DNA of 64,000 nt. It comes from Neospora caninum Liverpool. Lineage: Eukaryota; Apicomplexa; Conoidasida; Eucoccidiorida; Sarcocystidae. A program made the position numbers and the translations under genes. Of this stretch, positions 23,639-35,655 are shown piece by piece. The notes under the pieces were generated by a model. The model was not told where the DNA came from. It saw only the letters and a list, made by a program, of their open reading frames with translations, and ran no database searches. Every line of letters starts with the position of its first letter. Position 1 is the first letter of the stretch. Location: assembly GCF_000208865.1 (NCBI RefSeq), contig NC_018396.1, positions 6,715,295 through 6,779,294 of the forward strand. The letters are read 5' to 3'.

Positions 23639-26491
23639 AGAAGACAAGCCGGTGCCTCTGGCCGTTATGTTTCTGTCTTGTCTTCTTAGGTCGTTTCTAA
23701 AGAAACCCTCTGCATCCTCCCGACTAGAGCAAGAGCATCTGATTTGTCAAGTTTTTGAGTAAAGTACATGCAATTCCTTGCTGCAGAAAAATCCACAGCT
23801 TGTGTGGCAAGGATCCAGCGGCACTTGGCTGTACAGTTCTTTTCACCGCACGCGTCACCGGAGTTACAAGCGACAAGTGCAACTCGACAAGCTGTCACGG
23901 GGCTCGTTTGCGGAAGTGTTTGTGGAAGACACCAATGTGAAAAGTTCTTGTCCGAGGCTGCTTTGACTGTTGGAACACCAAGGCGGTGACGAGGTCCTCA
24001 CATGCTCGTACGTACTGGTGAATTATGAATGACTGGCTCTGGTAGGGTAAGTCAAATCCATAAGATAGCTCCTTCCTTCGCATGCCCTGATGAATATTCC
24101 ACGTAATTCTGCCGTATACCTGTTGTGAGGTTGGATGTGATGCGACTACGCTAGTTAAGTGCACGGTCATTCCGCCTCAGTTCGGTGCAAATGCTTCATT
24201 GATTGGGCCTTGAGAGGGATACAGGGTATATTTATCTATCGAAGGTTGGCTCTGGTGTCCCGTCATACTATAGAGATCACGTGGGTTTCGGTACTTTGAG
24301 ATCATACCAACGGAGACAAGGGATTGTGTTTCACAGAAAGGGATGATTCGCCATGAAGTTAGCGTCTAGCGGGGTCGTGGTGTACAGCAATCACACGAGT
24401 TGCATGTCTGTATCTCATAACTGGAGTCATATTCAGTATCCTCTGTTCCATTTCCACAATAGCTATCATCTTTACTATGTCCTGCTAACAACATAGAACT
24501 AGGACCCAGAGAGACTGGAAAACAGAGATGTACGAGGTCAACGATGTCAGGCCTTCTGTCCACGTAAACTCCTGGACGCACGTGGGAGCACCTTTTCTCG
24601 ATGAAGCCCTAGCTGTACAGGGATTTGTCGGAATCGCTGCAAACTCCTCTTCAACTCGGTGGAATCACACACCGTCGACCCCACAGAGGACCTCGCTGCC
24701 TCAATTATCCAAATCGCTTTCGCAGTGGACGGCTACAGGGCGTGGATTTTTGCTTGGGGAAGAAGGGGGGGGGGGGGGGGTGGGGCATTTCCCAAGTCGT
24801 ACATTCAGGCACCGGCTTGGGATTCTTCCCCTTTGCTTTACCCAGGCTCGCCGTGATGCCAGTCGTCAAAAAAAAAGAGTCCTTCGCAGACCAGAGAAAG
24901 GAAACAAACACGACCTTGAGCACGACAGTGGCTAGTCTGCTGATGGAGAGACGTGCTGTTGAGTGTAGCTGAAGGGAACTCACACGATCCACTCTTGCCC
25001 ATGCCAGAGCTCTCGATAACAGTCTATCAAGACTCGGGAGAGAGAGAAGGGAACGCATCAGAACCGCACCCCTTCATGGCCTGACAAGAGCCCACTGTCA
25101 GTACTAAAAGGAATCTCTGGGATTGGCCCCTTCCGCAATTTGTGGCGTGTCGATAACACTGTACCTGGACGCGCGTGAGACAAGCTGTCAGTTGCACTTA
25201 ACATGAATGTGTCACGGCGGGGGAGACTGTGGAACGGCAGGGCACGGTTTCTGCTTCCTTGCGAGTATCTAAAGAAACGGGCCGACAGAGAAGGCGAAAG
25301 GACAGTCCCGGTGTCTTGCGACAACGAAAAAAGAAGAGATGCAGGGTTGAAGTTTGTCGGGTCCCATCCGCTTCCCGAAAATAAGCCGTGGCAACCGACA
25401 CCTGAGAGCCCTCGATGTTCCAGAGGCGGGATGTGTCGGATGACACACGAAGGGGAAGAGAGTCGGAAGCAAATATCCTTTGTTCTCAGAAAGACGCTCC
25501 CAGGAAAACTCGGTGCATGTCGATAACAAAAGGAGGAATCATCTTCAATAACGGAAGGAGATAAGCTTTCTGTGCGGTGTGCAGCGAGGGAACTTCGCCC
25601 GCCTCGACGCCTCCCCCAGCGGTGTTTATGCCCCGAGGCAGCCCTGCAGATGTAACTGGTTCGTTCGCTTGTTAAACGGTAACGTTTCTCGATTCTCGCT
25701 GTCCCGTCTTGTGCACAGCCACCGTTGAGGCTTTTCCGAGTTTTCTCGGACCGGTGAACGTCTGAAAGAAGAGACGTCAATTTGGCTGGTGACGCCGAAA
25801 CAGACGCGACATCTGAAGGCGAGGAGCTAGCAGAACACCCAAACTTCCGAGTCGGCTGTGTTACGAGGTCTGCGTGTCAGGTCATGCGGATGTCGCACAC
25901 CGGTGTGAGGCCAAACTTTGTCTTTTTTCGGCGCAAAAGTTTCGCCAAGACACAGATACACTTCGAAAGGTGGAGGTCTTCACTTGACTGAGGACATGTT
26001 TCTCTCTCACTTCTTTCCACGCTACCGTCTGTTGCTTCTTCGATCGCGTGTGTCGCTTTTTCGTCCACCGGCCGCATTCTCGAGTCTTTCCTGTCCCTCT
26101 TTCTACCTTTCTCTTTCGTCTACGGTGCCAAGAGAACCCTCCTCTCTCGTTGGCTTCCTGAGAAAGCGTCACGTTGTTAGTGTCGTCTCTGTTGTGAGAA
26201 CCAGGCATGCCAGACAACCCGCAAGCGGAACGGAACGAAGCGTCCCTTTTTATCAGGCGAGAGACAGCCCGGATATCTTATTTGTTTTTTTGGAGACCCC
26301 GGGCTACACTGGAGAGCGACGACTTCGGATCAGAACTGTTCTGTGAGGTTCGTTCCACCGAGAAAGACGCGTCTTTCGGCTAGTTGGTCACAGGGGCATA
26401 TGGAATTTGCCCGTTCGGTTCCCCGTCACTCCGAGCTTTCCTCTGGCCGAGGTTTTCCGAACTTCTGCCGCCGTCTTTCCCTTCTCTCGCC
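23639..26491. other. Intergenic, upstream of the TBC gene; no gene seen
   Basis: About 2.85 kb with no supported gene. It contains a 16-base G run at 24765-24780. The part near 25900-26491 is pyrimidine-rich and is probably the TBC promoter and 5' UTR. Confidence 0.5.
24765..24780 (+). repeat. Poly-G run of 16 bases
   Basis: Pure G run, followed by T and four more G. Such runs are prone to length error in assembly. Confidence 0.95.
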
Positions 26492-29400
26492 ATGTCGTCT
26501 CCGTCAGTTTTTTCGGAGGGAGGGGCGAGTGCGCCTCAGACCGGCGTGGGCTCCTGTCCAGCAGACACCTCCTTTCTCGTCGGCGAAGACGACGACGGGT
26601 TGCCTCCTCTCACTGTCTCTGAAGTTTCCCGCCTGTTTGAAGCTCTCACGGCACTTCCCCTTGGCGATCAAGCGAAACAAGTGCTTGCGACGAGACGGTC
26701 AGATGAGGAACCGTCTTCGGGTCTCTGCTCCGAATCGCTCTCGGCGTCTTCTCCGTTTCTTCGCCGCATCCTCTGGCCGCGATACCTTGGCCTGTTGGAG
26801 GGGGCCGAACCTTCTGCCTGGGCTGCGCAGGTGGACCTTCACAGAAAAAAATATTTCCAGCTGCGAGAAGAACAGAAGCTGAGCGCAAAGAGGCTGACCG
26901 CGCTTGATCCGCAGAAGTTCCACCCTCTAGCGTCAACGGCAGATAACCCTTGGAGTCAGAAGCAACAAAACGACAGTTTGATGGAGGAAATCTGGAAAGA
27001 CATCGAGCGCACCTTCGCGGACCGCACGCTCTTCTGTCGGGACTCCACGCGAAAAGCTCTCCAGCGCATCCTCTTCACGTGGAGTCGGCAGAACCCGGAC
27101 GTGTCGTATAAACAGGGAATGAATGAACTTCTCGCGATCTTTTTCCTCGTTTGCGTCAGAGAACAAGTGCCTGTGTCTTCCGACTCCGGCTCTTTCCCAG
27201 AGAATGTGTCGCCACATGTGCGCGTCCTTCTTTCTGCGAACGCGACCGACATCGAAGCCGACGCGTTCTCGCTCTTCAACGCCCTCATGAACGACTTTCT
27301 GATGCGCGCCGCATACATCCCGCCCCCCGCTGCGCCCAAACCGGTCGCCTCTCCCATGGGAAATATCCTGGGCAAAGGAGCCGCTGGAGCCCTGGGAGGA
27401 CTTGTGGGTACGACCTCTCCGGCTCCGCAGACCCACCAGTCAGCGATTTTGTGGCGCTGCAGCCACATCTTCCATTCGCTCCTGCGGAAAGCCGACAGCA
27501 CGCTGTATGAACACCTCGTCGGGGTGGATATACAGCCGCAGCTGTTTCTTCTTCGCTGGCTCCGACTCCTCTTCAGCCGGGAGTTCCACGTTCAAGACAC
27601 GATCTTCATCTGGGACGCCATCTTCGCCGACGCCTACCTGCGCAACCGAGCCTCTGCAGCTGCCTCTTCCTCGCCTTCTGTCTCGTCTTCGTCTGGATCG
27701 GCCATTCCATCCAGAGAAGGCACAGATCTCCTGAGCAGTGGCCGCGCGTCGCTTGCCTCCGGAGCTTCGCCGCCGGGCGAAGGGTCGTCTTCTGGACCTT
27801 CCTATGTCCCTGAGAGACTGGGAGCCTCTGCGTCTTCTCGGCTTCCCCTAACCGATTACTTTGCGCTGGCCATGCTCGTGTTTGTTCGTGAAAACCTCTT
27901 GGCCAGCGACGAGACGCTGTGCCTCCGACGTCTGCTCAAGTTTCCCCCCATCGAGTCCCTCCAGCCGCTCATTCTCCTGGCCCTTTCCCTCCGCTCGCCG
28001 CAAAAGCCCAGAGTCCTTGCTGTGTCCAAGCCACCTGGCTCTTCCCCATCGTCTTCGCGCCACGCGTCTTCTCTTCTTGAAGACGGACCGCACAAACCAC
28101 CTCATCACTCCCCCGCATCTGCCTTTGAAGAAGGGAGAGACGTAGATGGAACCGGCGTGAAGGGACCTCGGAACTTCCCCTCATCGTCGCGCGCGCGGCA
28201 CTCGTCGTCGACAGAGGCTCCCCACAACGTCTCTGCTTCGACGCCTGTCCCTTCTCTCAACTGCGGTCGGGCTCTGCCCCCAACCCGCGGGGACTTGTAC
28301 CACGTAACGACACCCCAGGCAGCAAGTGGCGCGTCCCCCACTCAGACGGCAGGCCCCGAGAAGGCTGAGCCGCATCACATGCAACAGGCACAGGCGAAGC
28401 AGCGGTCGGGGTCGGGAGGTGAAGAAGGAAGCAGTACAGAACACCGGGCGCTGCCGCGCGTCGGGGTCTCAGTCGGAAACAGAGACAGGTATACAGTAAG
28501 ACAGCAGGAAGAGACACAGAGGCCGAGGGGACGAATCATCAAGTCGGCAGTATCAAGGGCAGTATCAAGCGAGTCAAAGAAGACAGAAGATCTGTGGGCG
28601 GGAAAAAGAAGGAGGTGGTGGGGGACACATGGAGCGGAGACAGGCAGACGGTGAGAAGGGTAAATAAAGGTCGCGTGGGGGAGCGTGGAAAGAAGGGACA
28701 GCAAAGACTGTAGGATCCTCGGCAATACCATACGTTTACATGACTGAATACGGAGAGAAACGTGTATTACATTCTTTATACTTCTACCGGTGTACATTCT
28801 TGTGTGGATACAGATTTGCACTTACGGGTATTCCTGCCTGTGATAAGGACACTTTTTTTCTCAGTGGAGCGGGAAGGCCCCCGCATGGCTCTTCTTTTTT
28901 ATTTCCGCAGTGGCGCGAGGGGAATGAGGCGCATGGTGCATTCCGTTTTTCCTTCGCTGTCATGTTGCCTTTTTCTTCGCTGTTCTTTGTCCTTCAGCAG
29001 TGAAGCCAGCGTCGATGGAGTGTTACTTGGACGCCACGTCGAAGACATTGTGGCGACCCTCAAGGCGGCAGCGGTCTCAGAGGCAGCTGCGGCAGCCGAG
29101 GGATCCCCCAGTGGGCGGTGAGAAAAAACCATCTTGTCCCTGTGAACCGTTTCGTTGCCCCCTTTCGTAGATTTTTCTTGTTATCCTTGGCATGCGTTTT
29201 CCTGAAAGCACCTGGTTTCGGTCTAACTGAGTGTCTGCGATGTTGCCGCATTATGCCCCTCGAGAGCGACTGGTCTCTCTCTAGAACTGTCCGGTCTCTG
29301 CTCTTCTGCGGCCGGTGGGCACTGTCAGGCGCTTCGGTTTCCCATCCCTTTTCTGGAATTGTGCCTGCAGTTCATCGTCGTCTTCTTCCGCTCCCTCCCC

Positions 29401-30617
29401 TTCGTGTGCCCGATCCTTCTCCACCCAGGTTGCGCTGTCTTCCGCAATCTCTCGTTTGAGTCTTCTGCAACGTATTCTTGTCGGCGAATTGCCGTACAGT
29501 CCGTCTTTGTTCATGGCAGAGGAGGAGGCGTTGCTGTCCGTTTCGTCGCCCGCAAGGGCTCTTTCGGCACAGGAGAAACGCCCACAGCCTTCCCGCGCAT
29601 CTCAGCTGCCTTCAGGGGCGTCTCGCGCCTTCAGAGATTCCTCAGACGGTTTTGTTGATGAGGGCAGACAAAGCCGCTTTGTGGCGGCTCGCGCAGAAAG
29701 GCAGCCGAGCGAAAAGAGAAGAGACGGAGAAATCAGGGTAAGCGAGGAACAGAGACTGCCTGATGAACAGTTTTATCGCGGCCGAGGTGAGTACCGAGAA
29801 CCGGACGCACGCGAGTGTGAAAAGGCGCATGGAGTTCGCGGTTTCGGCACCGGCGTAACGCGAGGGAGGAATGGGGATGACGAGGACGGAAACAAAGGAG
29901 GTACCTTCTTCTCTCCTTCCTCGCTGCCTGTTGTTGGAGACTCGCACCGCAATTTTGCTCATGCCAATAATAGCCATAACGCAAGCTATTCGCCAGACGG
30001 CGGTCTGGAGGCGGGATCACATGATGGACGCGTTTCAGGCGGTATACGAGCAACGGTCCTATAGAGAAAGGGAGATAGCAGAGATAGAGCGTTCCTAATG
30101 CAGATGGAGTAGGCGCGGCAGGAAAAAAGGGGTACGACACAAAAGGAGCGCAAGAAACAGGGCGAGATGGTCGTCGAAAAAGTTTCCTACCAGGAGTTCA
30201 GAAGAGGAGACAGAGACGAGAGATCCTAGGGGCGACTGTTTTAAGAACGATGAAAAGACGGGATTTGACGGAAAGTGCAGGCGCCCTTGAATCTGTGCCA
30301 CTGAGTTTTTTCCGGCAACTGTGTTAGACATGGCATCCTTTTTACAGACTCCTTCTTCACTTAAACTTCATTTACGTTTCTACGCCATCTGTTTCTGTCG
30401 CTCTGAATTTGTCGAGGTTGTGTGTATGTTGTGTGTAAGCGGGAGCGTCTTCTCACTCTCCATTTTCGTATCTGCGCCTCCCTCTGAACAGCGTCGCATG
30501 ATACACTACTTCGAGACACTGGCGAAGCCCATCAGAGGGGCGAATCCGAGAGAGATAAGACGGGGAATAGCGATGAAGAAGGCAACGAAACGGAAACGGT
30601 GTTTATCGCTGTTTTGA
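26492..30617 (+). CDS. TBC-domain Rab GTPase-activating protein, TBC1D5-like
   Basis: Predicted GAP that speeds GTP hydrolysis on a Rab-family GTPase in membrane traffic. Exons 26492-28488, 28998-29117 (or from 29001, same phase), 29371-29737, 30492-30617; all phases agree, giving about 869 residues. The start is the first in-frame ATG (GCCATGTCG). The TBC domain spans residues about 85-410. Both catalytic fingers are present: IWKDIER with Arg173 (IxxDxxR) and YKQG with Gln208 (YxQG). The region DIQPQLFLLRWLRLLF then REFHVQDTIFIWDAIFAD matches the TBC1D5 subgroup. Inside the domain a Pro/Gly-rich insert (about residues 274-310) separates helices, and a Ser-rich insert (about 390-445) precedes the last helices. 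The C-terminal third is low complexity, with a short conserved-looking segment in exon 2 and in exon 3 (ISRLSLLQRILVGELPYS). Exon 4 is the least certain. Confidence 0.85.
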
Positions 30618-31160
30618 GTTTTAGCTGTTTTTCCTATGGCACCATCTCCCAGCCTCAATTTTCCGACTCGCTGCTACAGAAGGAGAAAGGAAGAACAGGA
30701 CAATGAAACAGAAACACCGAGAAGCGGCTTTGCTCGTCTTCAGTGCTTGAGCAAGAAAAAGAAAGCAGGACGTATAGGCCTGGACCCTGCAGGAAAAACG
30801 CTGTTCTTCGTTTTTGTGTATTTTTGGATGAACCCCGCCCTAGCGCAAGCGAATTAAGAAATGCAGTGGAAAAGACAGAAAAAGTCGAACTGGCGGTGCT
30901 CGGTGTTTCACGACATATTGAAAGGAGGCCACTCGGCCACGTTTCTTCATTTGCCCTGATTCAGACCAGCACTGCCGGCATCCGATGTGAATACGTGGAA
31001 AGCCTGAATATATTTGTAGACGCAGAGTAGCACGTCGTCGCGTTACTCGGCCTGCGTCATCTCCAGCAGTGAGGACATCTCCTTGCCGTGTTCGGAAACA
31101 GACAAGGGAGATCGGGGTGTAGTTCCGCGGCTGTTGTGTCGAGGTTATACCGGAAAACCA

Positions 31161-31163
<3 letters not shown>

Positions 31164-31193
<30 letters not shown>
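31164..31193. repeat. (TA)n microsatellite
   Basis: Pure TA tract between the TBC gene and the SRS array. Confidence 0.95.
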
Positions 31194-31195
<2 letters not shown>

Positions 31196-31859
31196 TGAGG
31201 TTCCATCTGGCCATTCATCCCAGTTATCCGGCGGTGAGGGCCAGTCTGTAGTCAGAACCGACACGACCTGAACGCTGGCCTGCGTTTTCCACGGATCCGT
31301 TGCGCGGTGCTCCATTGGACTGATGGCAAACCTAAACAATGCACGCGAGAGACTTCCGAACTTTGGAAGTAATTCTTATCCGTGGGGTCTGGGCGCTACC
31401 TCGGTGCAGGAACAACAAAACTACTCCCGACTTCAAAAAGCTTTTTATGCAATAGCGAATAAACAGCGGTCGGCGCGTGCTCCGAGTCCGGAAACTGCGT
31501 TCGATGATGTACGAGGTTCGGTGCTGCTGACGGCTGTAGGCCTTTGCCGTTGTCTACATCTGGGTATATAAACACATGCAGATTGACTGCCACTCTTGCG
31601 GTAACCTGTAACGCCCTTGTTGCCAGCTGATTACTGCAACCGCTTGATGCGAAGTGAGCGCCCTTCTTTCAGCGGTTCCAGCTCGATGTGTCCCCGATGT
31701 GCGGTATGGCGACTGAGTGGTCCGGAATGCCTTGCAGTCACTGCCCGAAGTTGATGTTAACTGAGGGCACATATTCCATTCGCTCTAGAACTTCCGAACA
31801 ACTCCTGGTGCCATGGCCTTCAACAATTGGTATTAGCTGCTCTGATAGAAACAGATATT

Positions 31860-32330
31860 CGGAGCCGTTGCTTTTCTTGCTCAAAATTTGTCGGCAGACA
31901 GGACTCGCTCGGAGTTTTGCAAGGATCGAGAACCGCGCCGGCGTATCTCTCAAAGAGATCGACACCTTGGGGAGCACGGTGACAATCAATGCATACCTTG
32001 TTCAGAATCAAATTTGTCTCGTGCCTGGAAGACGGAGACCGTCTTGTCTCCATTACATGCGAGGCTGCAGCCCTCTCTTTCCACGACCGTGTTGTTCTTC
32101 TAACTACTGCAATACATGCACGAAAACGCATCCCGTCACCGACGTTTGATGTGTCTCCGGCTTGTATCCAGGTTGATGGGGAAGCGTGTACGTCACGAAG
32201 ACGTAGTGGTCCACAAGACTGTCAACCTGAACGTCTTGTCTTGTGTGGCAGGGATTTGTGGAAGCCGTTTGCGGGCACTTGTAGGCTGGAGGCACCTTTG
32301 AGAGGGAGGAAGCAGAATGCAACACGGGGC
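31860..32330 (-). pseudogene. Decayed SRS-domain relic
   Basis: On the minus strand, fragments in shifting frames resemble SRS: AYKCPQTASTNPC near 32270 recalls the YKC...C end of an SRS domain, and about 270 bases further LILNKVCIDC recalls the NKVTFRCG start of the next domain. The nucleotide sequence is related to stretches near 35240-35560, 39050-39400, 43030-43320 and 46920-47210. Frames are broken, so no product is expected. Homology is judged by eye. Confidence 0.4.
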
Positions 32331-32516
32331 TCTGGAATCCGAAAAACGTTTCGTTCCCAGGGATAGCGTACCGCGACAGGCAGCGAGAACTGCCGCCTCA
32401 CACCATTATGATCACAATGCTCGCCTACACACCAATATGTCTTTTTATGCAGCAGTCTAAATCGGATGAATCAGAGTCTACATGACCAACGCGGGGGGAA
32501 GAGACTGTTTCTCCGT

Positions 32517-34104
32517 CTATACGGTTGGATTTACGGCGAGAGCAGAGGAAAGGAGAAAGGCACATGCTGTGAGCAAAAGGCCTGCGGTATGGTCTGTTGC
32601 ACATCTCGCCGAATTTTCATACGATTTTGGTACGACGTCGATCCGCATTTTTCACTCCGTGCCGGACTTTTGTTGCGCCTGTTTTCCGTCGGTAGAATCG
32701 ATGTTACACTTGTAGCACAGGCTGACAGGAGCATCTGTTGGAAACTTTGAGACCTCTAACGTGTAGGCGACAGCAGAATTCTCTGAAGCGGAACGGCCTA
32801 CTACGAGAGTAGCACCCAAACCGAGTTGCGTGAGGCTCTCTTCTTTGGAACATTCTTCTCCATTGAAAGCATTCTCGATATTTCCGGGCAACAAGTCCCC
32901 AATGTCACCACACCGAAATGATACCTTATTAGACGTGGAAGTAAGGGTGGTGACTGGCACGGTCCGACCAATGGTACACTCCTCTGAAAAAAGCAAACAA
33001 ACATCACAGCTTTTGATGAAGGAGAGAAGACGTACATCCAAATAAACAGGGAAGAAAGGAAGTGAAAAGAAGTAAAAACCGGTACAGCCTTGTGAACGTA
33101 TTACTGGGGGAAGAACCCACAAAAGCGTAGGTAGGACAGAAAATGAGATTAAGGGTTGAAGCACGATTGAAGAAGGAAACGATTCTACATCTTACCAGCA
33201 AGTGGCCTCATGCAGGAAGAGTTGAAGCACCTGATGCACAATTTCCGTCATGACCGTCGTTTCTGAGTACTGTGCGAGACGAAACATGAACTAGAGTCCT
33301 TTCCGCCTGTCATGGGACATGGTGGGGCACTACTGAGAAAGCGCCTTGAGTCACGAAGTTGCACACGAAAGCCGCCTCATGCTACGATGCTGCTGAGCGT
33401 TCTGGAGGCGATTCAAAATGTTCGAATCTTGGTAGAGAGCACAGGGCCGGAACAATTCAGGACAAAGAGCACAATGGTGGAGCATAGCTGAGTGTCGCAA
33501 TGTCGGGCCGCGGAAACAAGGGTACCAGGTTGGTATCTTGCTCACTTTCTGATTCTTTATCGGATGCAGGCTTCGAACCGAATGCTGCAACCAGAACCGT
33601 GCACGTTGTGTCCGTTGTTTCAGTAGCAGTTTTTGCACCTCCTGAACCTGTATCTTCAGACTGAGCCTTTGTTGCCTTGCAGAGGAAATATAGGTTTTTG
33701 GAGCTCTCAAGTTCTCGTGTCATCTGTAATGTGTAGGTCTTGGACTCTTGTGTCTTCTTGCGTCCATTTTCAACCTCTGCTGAAAGTCTAAATGAATCAC
33801 CCAACGTGGCTTGTCGGGTGCACGACGAATCCTCACAAAACTTTGTCAGTTGTCCACCTGCTTCGCCTGGTTCACCTGGGAACAGAACTGAGCCTTCCGG
33901 ACACTTGAACTTGGCTGTTGTCTTTGTATCCTTCAGCGGCAGCTGAACCAACACCGCGTCGTCCCGCCCGCATACGGCTAGAATAGAATCGTCCGTGGCC
34001 GCCGCCCCGACTTTGGATAAACAGAGCACGCCGACAAGCACGATTCCGACTGCATATCGGAGGCCTCTCAAGGCCTGAAAGCCTCCAGACGCCTTGTTTG
34101 ACAT
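32517..34104 (-). pseudogene. SRS surface antigen copy A, in-frame stop near the 3' end
   Basis: SRS proteins are GPI-anchored parasite surface antigens with two six-cysteine domains. Exon 1 34104-33546 and exon 2 from 32983; the donor (AGAAA then GTGAGC) and phase 1 match the other copies. Signal peptide at about residues 17-36 (AVGIVLVGVLCLSKVGAAA); domain 1 has six Cys. Domain 2 has five Cys and then a TGA at 32652-32654 exactly where the sixth Cys codon falls in copies B to E. After it the same frame stays open for 44 codons and ends at TAG 32517-32519 with a hydrophobic tail (GLLLTACAFLLSSALAV), the expected GPI signal. As it stands the product would stop at about residue 296 without anchor. 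It may be a very recent pseudogene, a secreted form, or a base-call error. Confidence 0.8.
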
Positions 34105-35655
34105 GCTGACGAACCAAGAACTTTCCCGGTGACCAGTTAATTGCGGGATGCGGAAGATATCTCTCCTGGAGAAGCGAACTCTCCGCACTGTCTTCTCTGT
34201 ACCTGACACCTCCAACGATCAGAGGACGCGACACGATATCCAATGAATCTGAGTCACTTTTAGTCTCTCTCTCCAGTGAATCAGGATAAAATCACGTTGT
34301 TCCGTAGATGGACACAAAATCTCGAACCAGGACTGGTTCACTGGTGCATTCATGAAGGGAAGGAGTCCCCTGTAGGACGCCCCCGGGGGGTTGGTGCAAA
34401 AACTGAATCAGCAAGGAGGCTGACTTCCCAGACGGAATTCAGGCCTGTCGCCCGTCGGTCCCTAGCGGCTAATTTTGCCCCGTGGAGGGCAGGATCTCAA
34501 TCTCTTTAGATGTAGAGTCACAGGCTGACTGGTTTCACTGCATTAGGGCAAAGGCATTGTTTAAAAGGGAGTGGAGTGTATTTTTAAGCATGACAATGCA
34601 TATATTCACGTGTATTTCCACATGCTTGTGTGTAGGTCTACGTGAAATCAACCCGGATTGATCCGGAGCAGTGTGCTCGGGCGCGCTCGTCTAAATTCGC
34701 CGTGGCCGAGTAGCGTGATTGTCCCTTTGCGGCATCCTCCCGCACGAAGCCGGAGATTATCCCTAGCAAGAAAGGCCACTTCTGCCCTCACACACACGCG
34801 AGTGACCCAAGAACGATGGATCTGTAACCAGACTCCCATTTAGAGCACGGAAGAGCGCCACCGCTGTCGGCTATTTCGCCCAACACCATCGTTTGCGGCG
34901 CCGCACTCACTTGAGGACGGGGGTGACCTCACAGCGACTCGGCCGGACTGTATGCCGAACGTCACACGGTGGCACCGTAGATCTAATTGATTGGGGAAAG
35001 TAAGTTTGGGCAAGCCCATGGCCTGGTGGAATATTGTGCAACCTAGCCACGAACCTGTGTGTTTCTTTGTGTTAACGGCCTACGTCCCAGATATCAAGGA
35101 CCCCTAGCCACCGTAAGGTATCGTTCACGTGAACACTGTGCAGTTCAACCTCCCACCGAGTTGGATTGCCGGAAGTAGTGCTTCGTTGTTCGGCGTGTGA
35201 GAGAGAAAAATTGTTGGGAGATCTGCAAGAAGGGCTAAGAGAAAGCGCCGACATCTCTCAAGCGGTGTTCGGCTCCTCTGGGGCCAACGTAACACTAAAC
35301 ACACAAAATGTACACAATCAAATACGTCACTTGCCTTCCAGGGGAAGGAGGGCGTCTTGCTTCAGATAGTTACGGTTCTCCAGCACGATCAAAAACCATA
35401 ATGTGCGTCGAACTCTAGTCCGCTACGGATACGGAAACGCGTCCATCGCCGACGTAGCAGGTCTCTTCGACGTTGATCCTGGTCACAAATGGTGACGACT
35501 AGAACGTCATGTCTTCTGGCAGAGTGGAAGATCTGCAGATAATTTTCGCCGGCACGTGGAGAAGAAAGGAGACTATGAGAGGCGGGCCAAATAGCACGAG
35601 GTTCCCCAAGGTAACAGACACGTCCCTCAGGACCATCAGGGCCAGCGAAAACTGC
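34105..35655. repeat. SRS intergenic repeat between copies A and B
   Basis: Contains the copy A promoter (right next to 34104) and a diverged version of the spacer seen between the other SRS copies. For example 34860-35060 (CAGCGACTCGGCC, then CTGGTGGAATATTGTG) is related to 38700-38900 and 42660-42870, and 35240-35560 carries the SRS-relic block. No intact gene. Confidence 0.55.

Larger units (their letters stand above)
30618..32516. other. Convergent intergenic region with a decayed SRS relic
   Basis: 3' UTR of the TBC gene on plus and 3' UTR of SRS copy A on minus. A (TA)n tract lies at 31164-31193, and a likely SRS relic at about 31860-32330 (separate entry). Confidence 0.5.

Noticed and set aside
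25058..25780. 240-codon minus-strand ORF
   Set aside because: No domain or compositional sign of coding; likely chance in the intergenic region upstream of the TBC gene.
6045..31193. ORFs with long Tyr-Ile runs at several places (for example near 6045, 7971, 20100, 31164)
   Set aside because: Products of (TA)n microsatellites, not genes.
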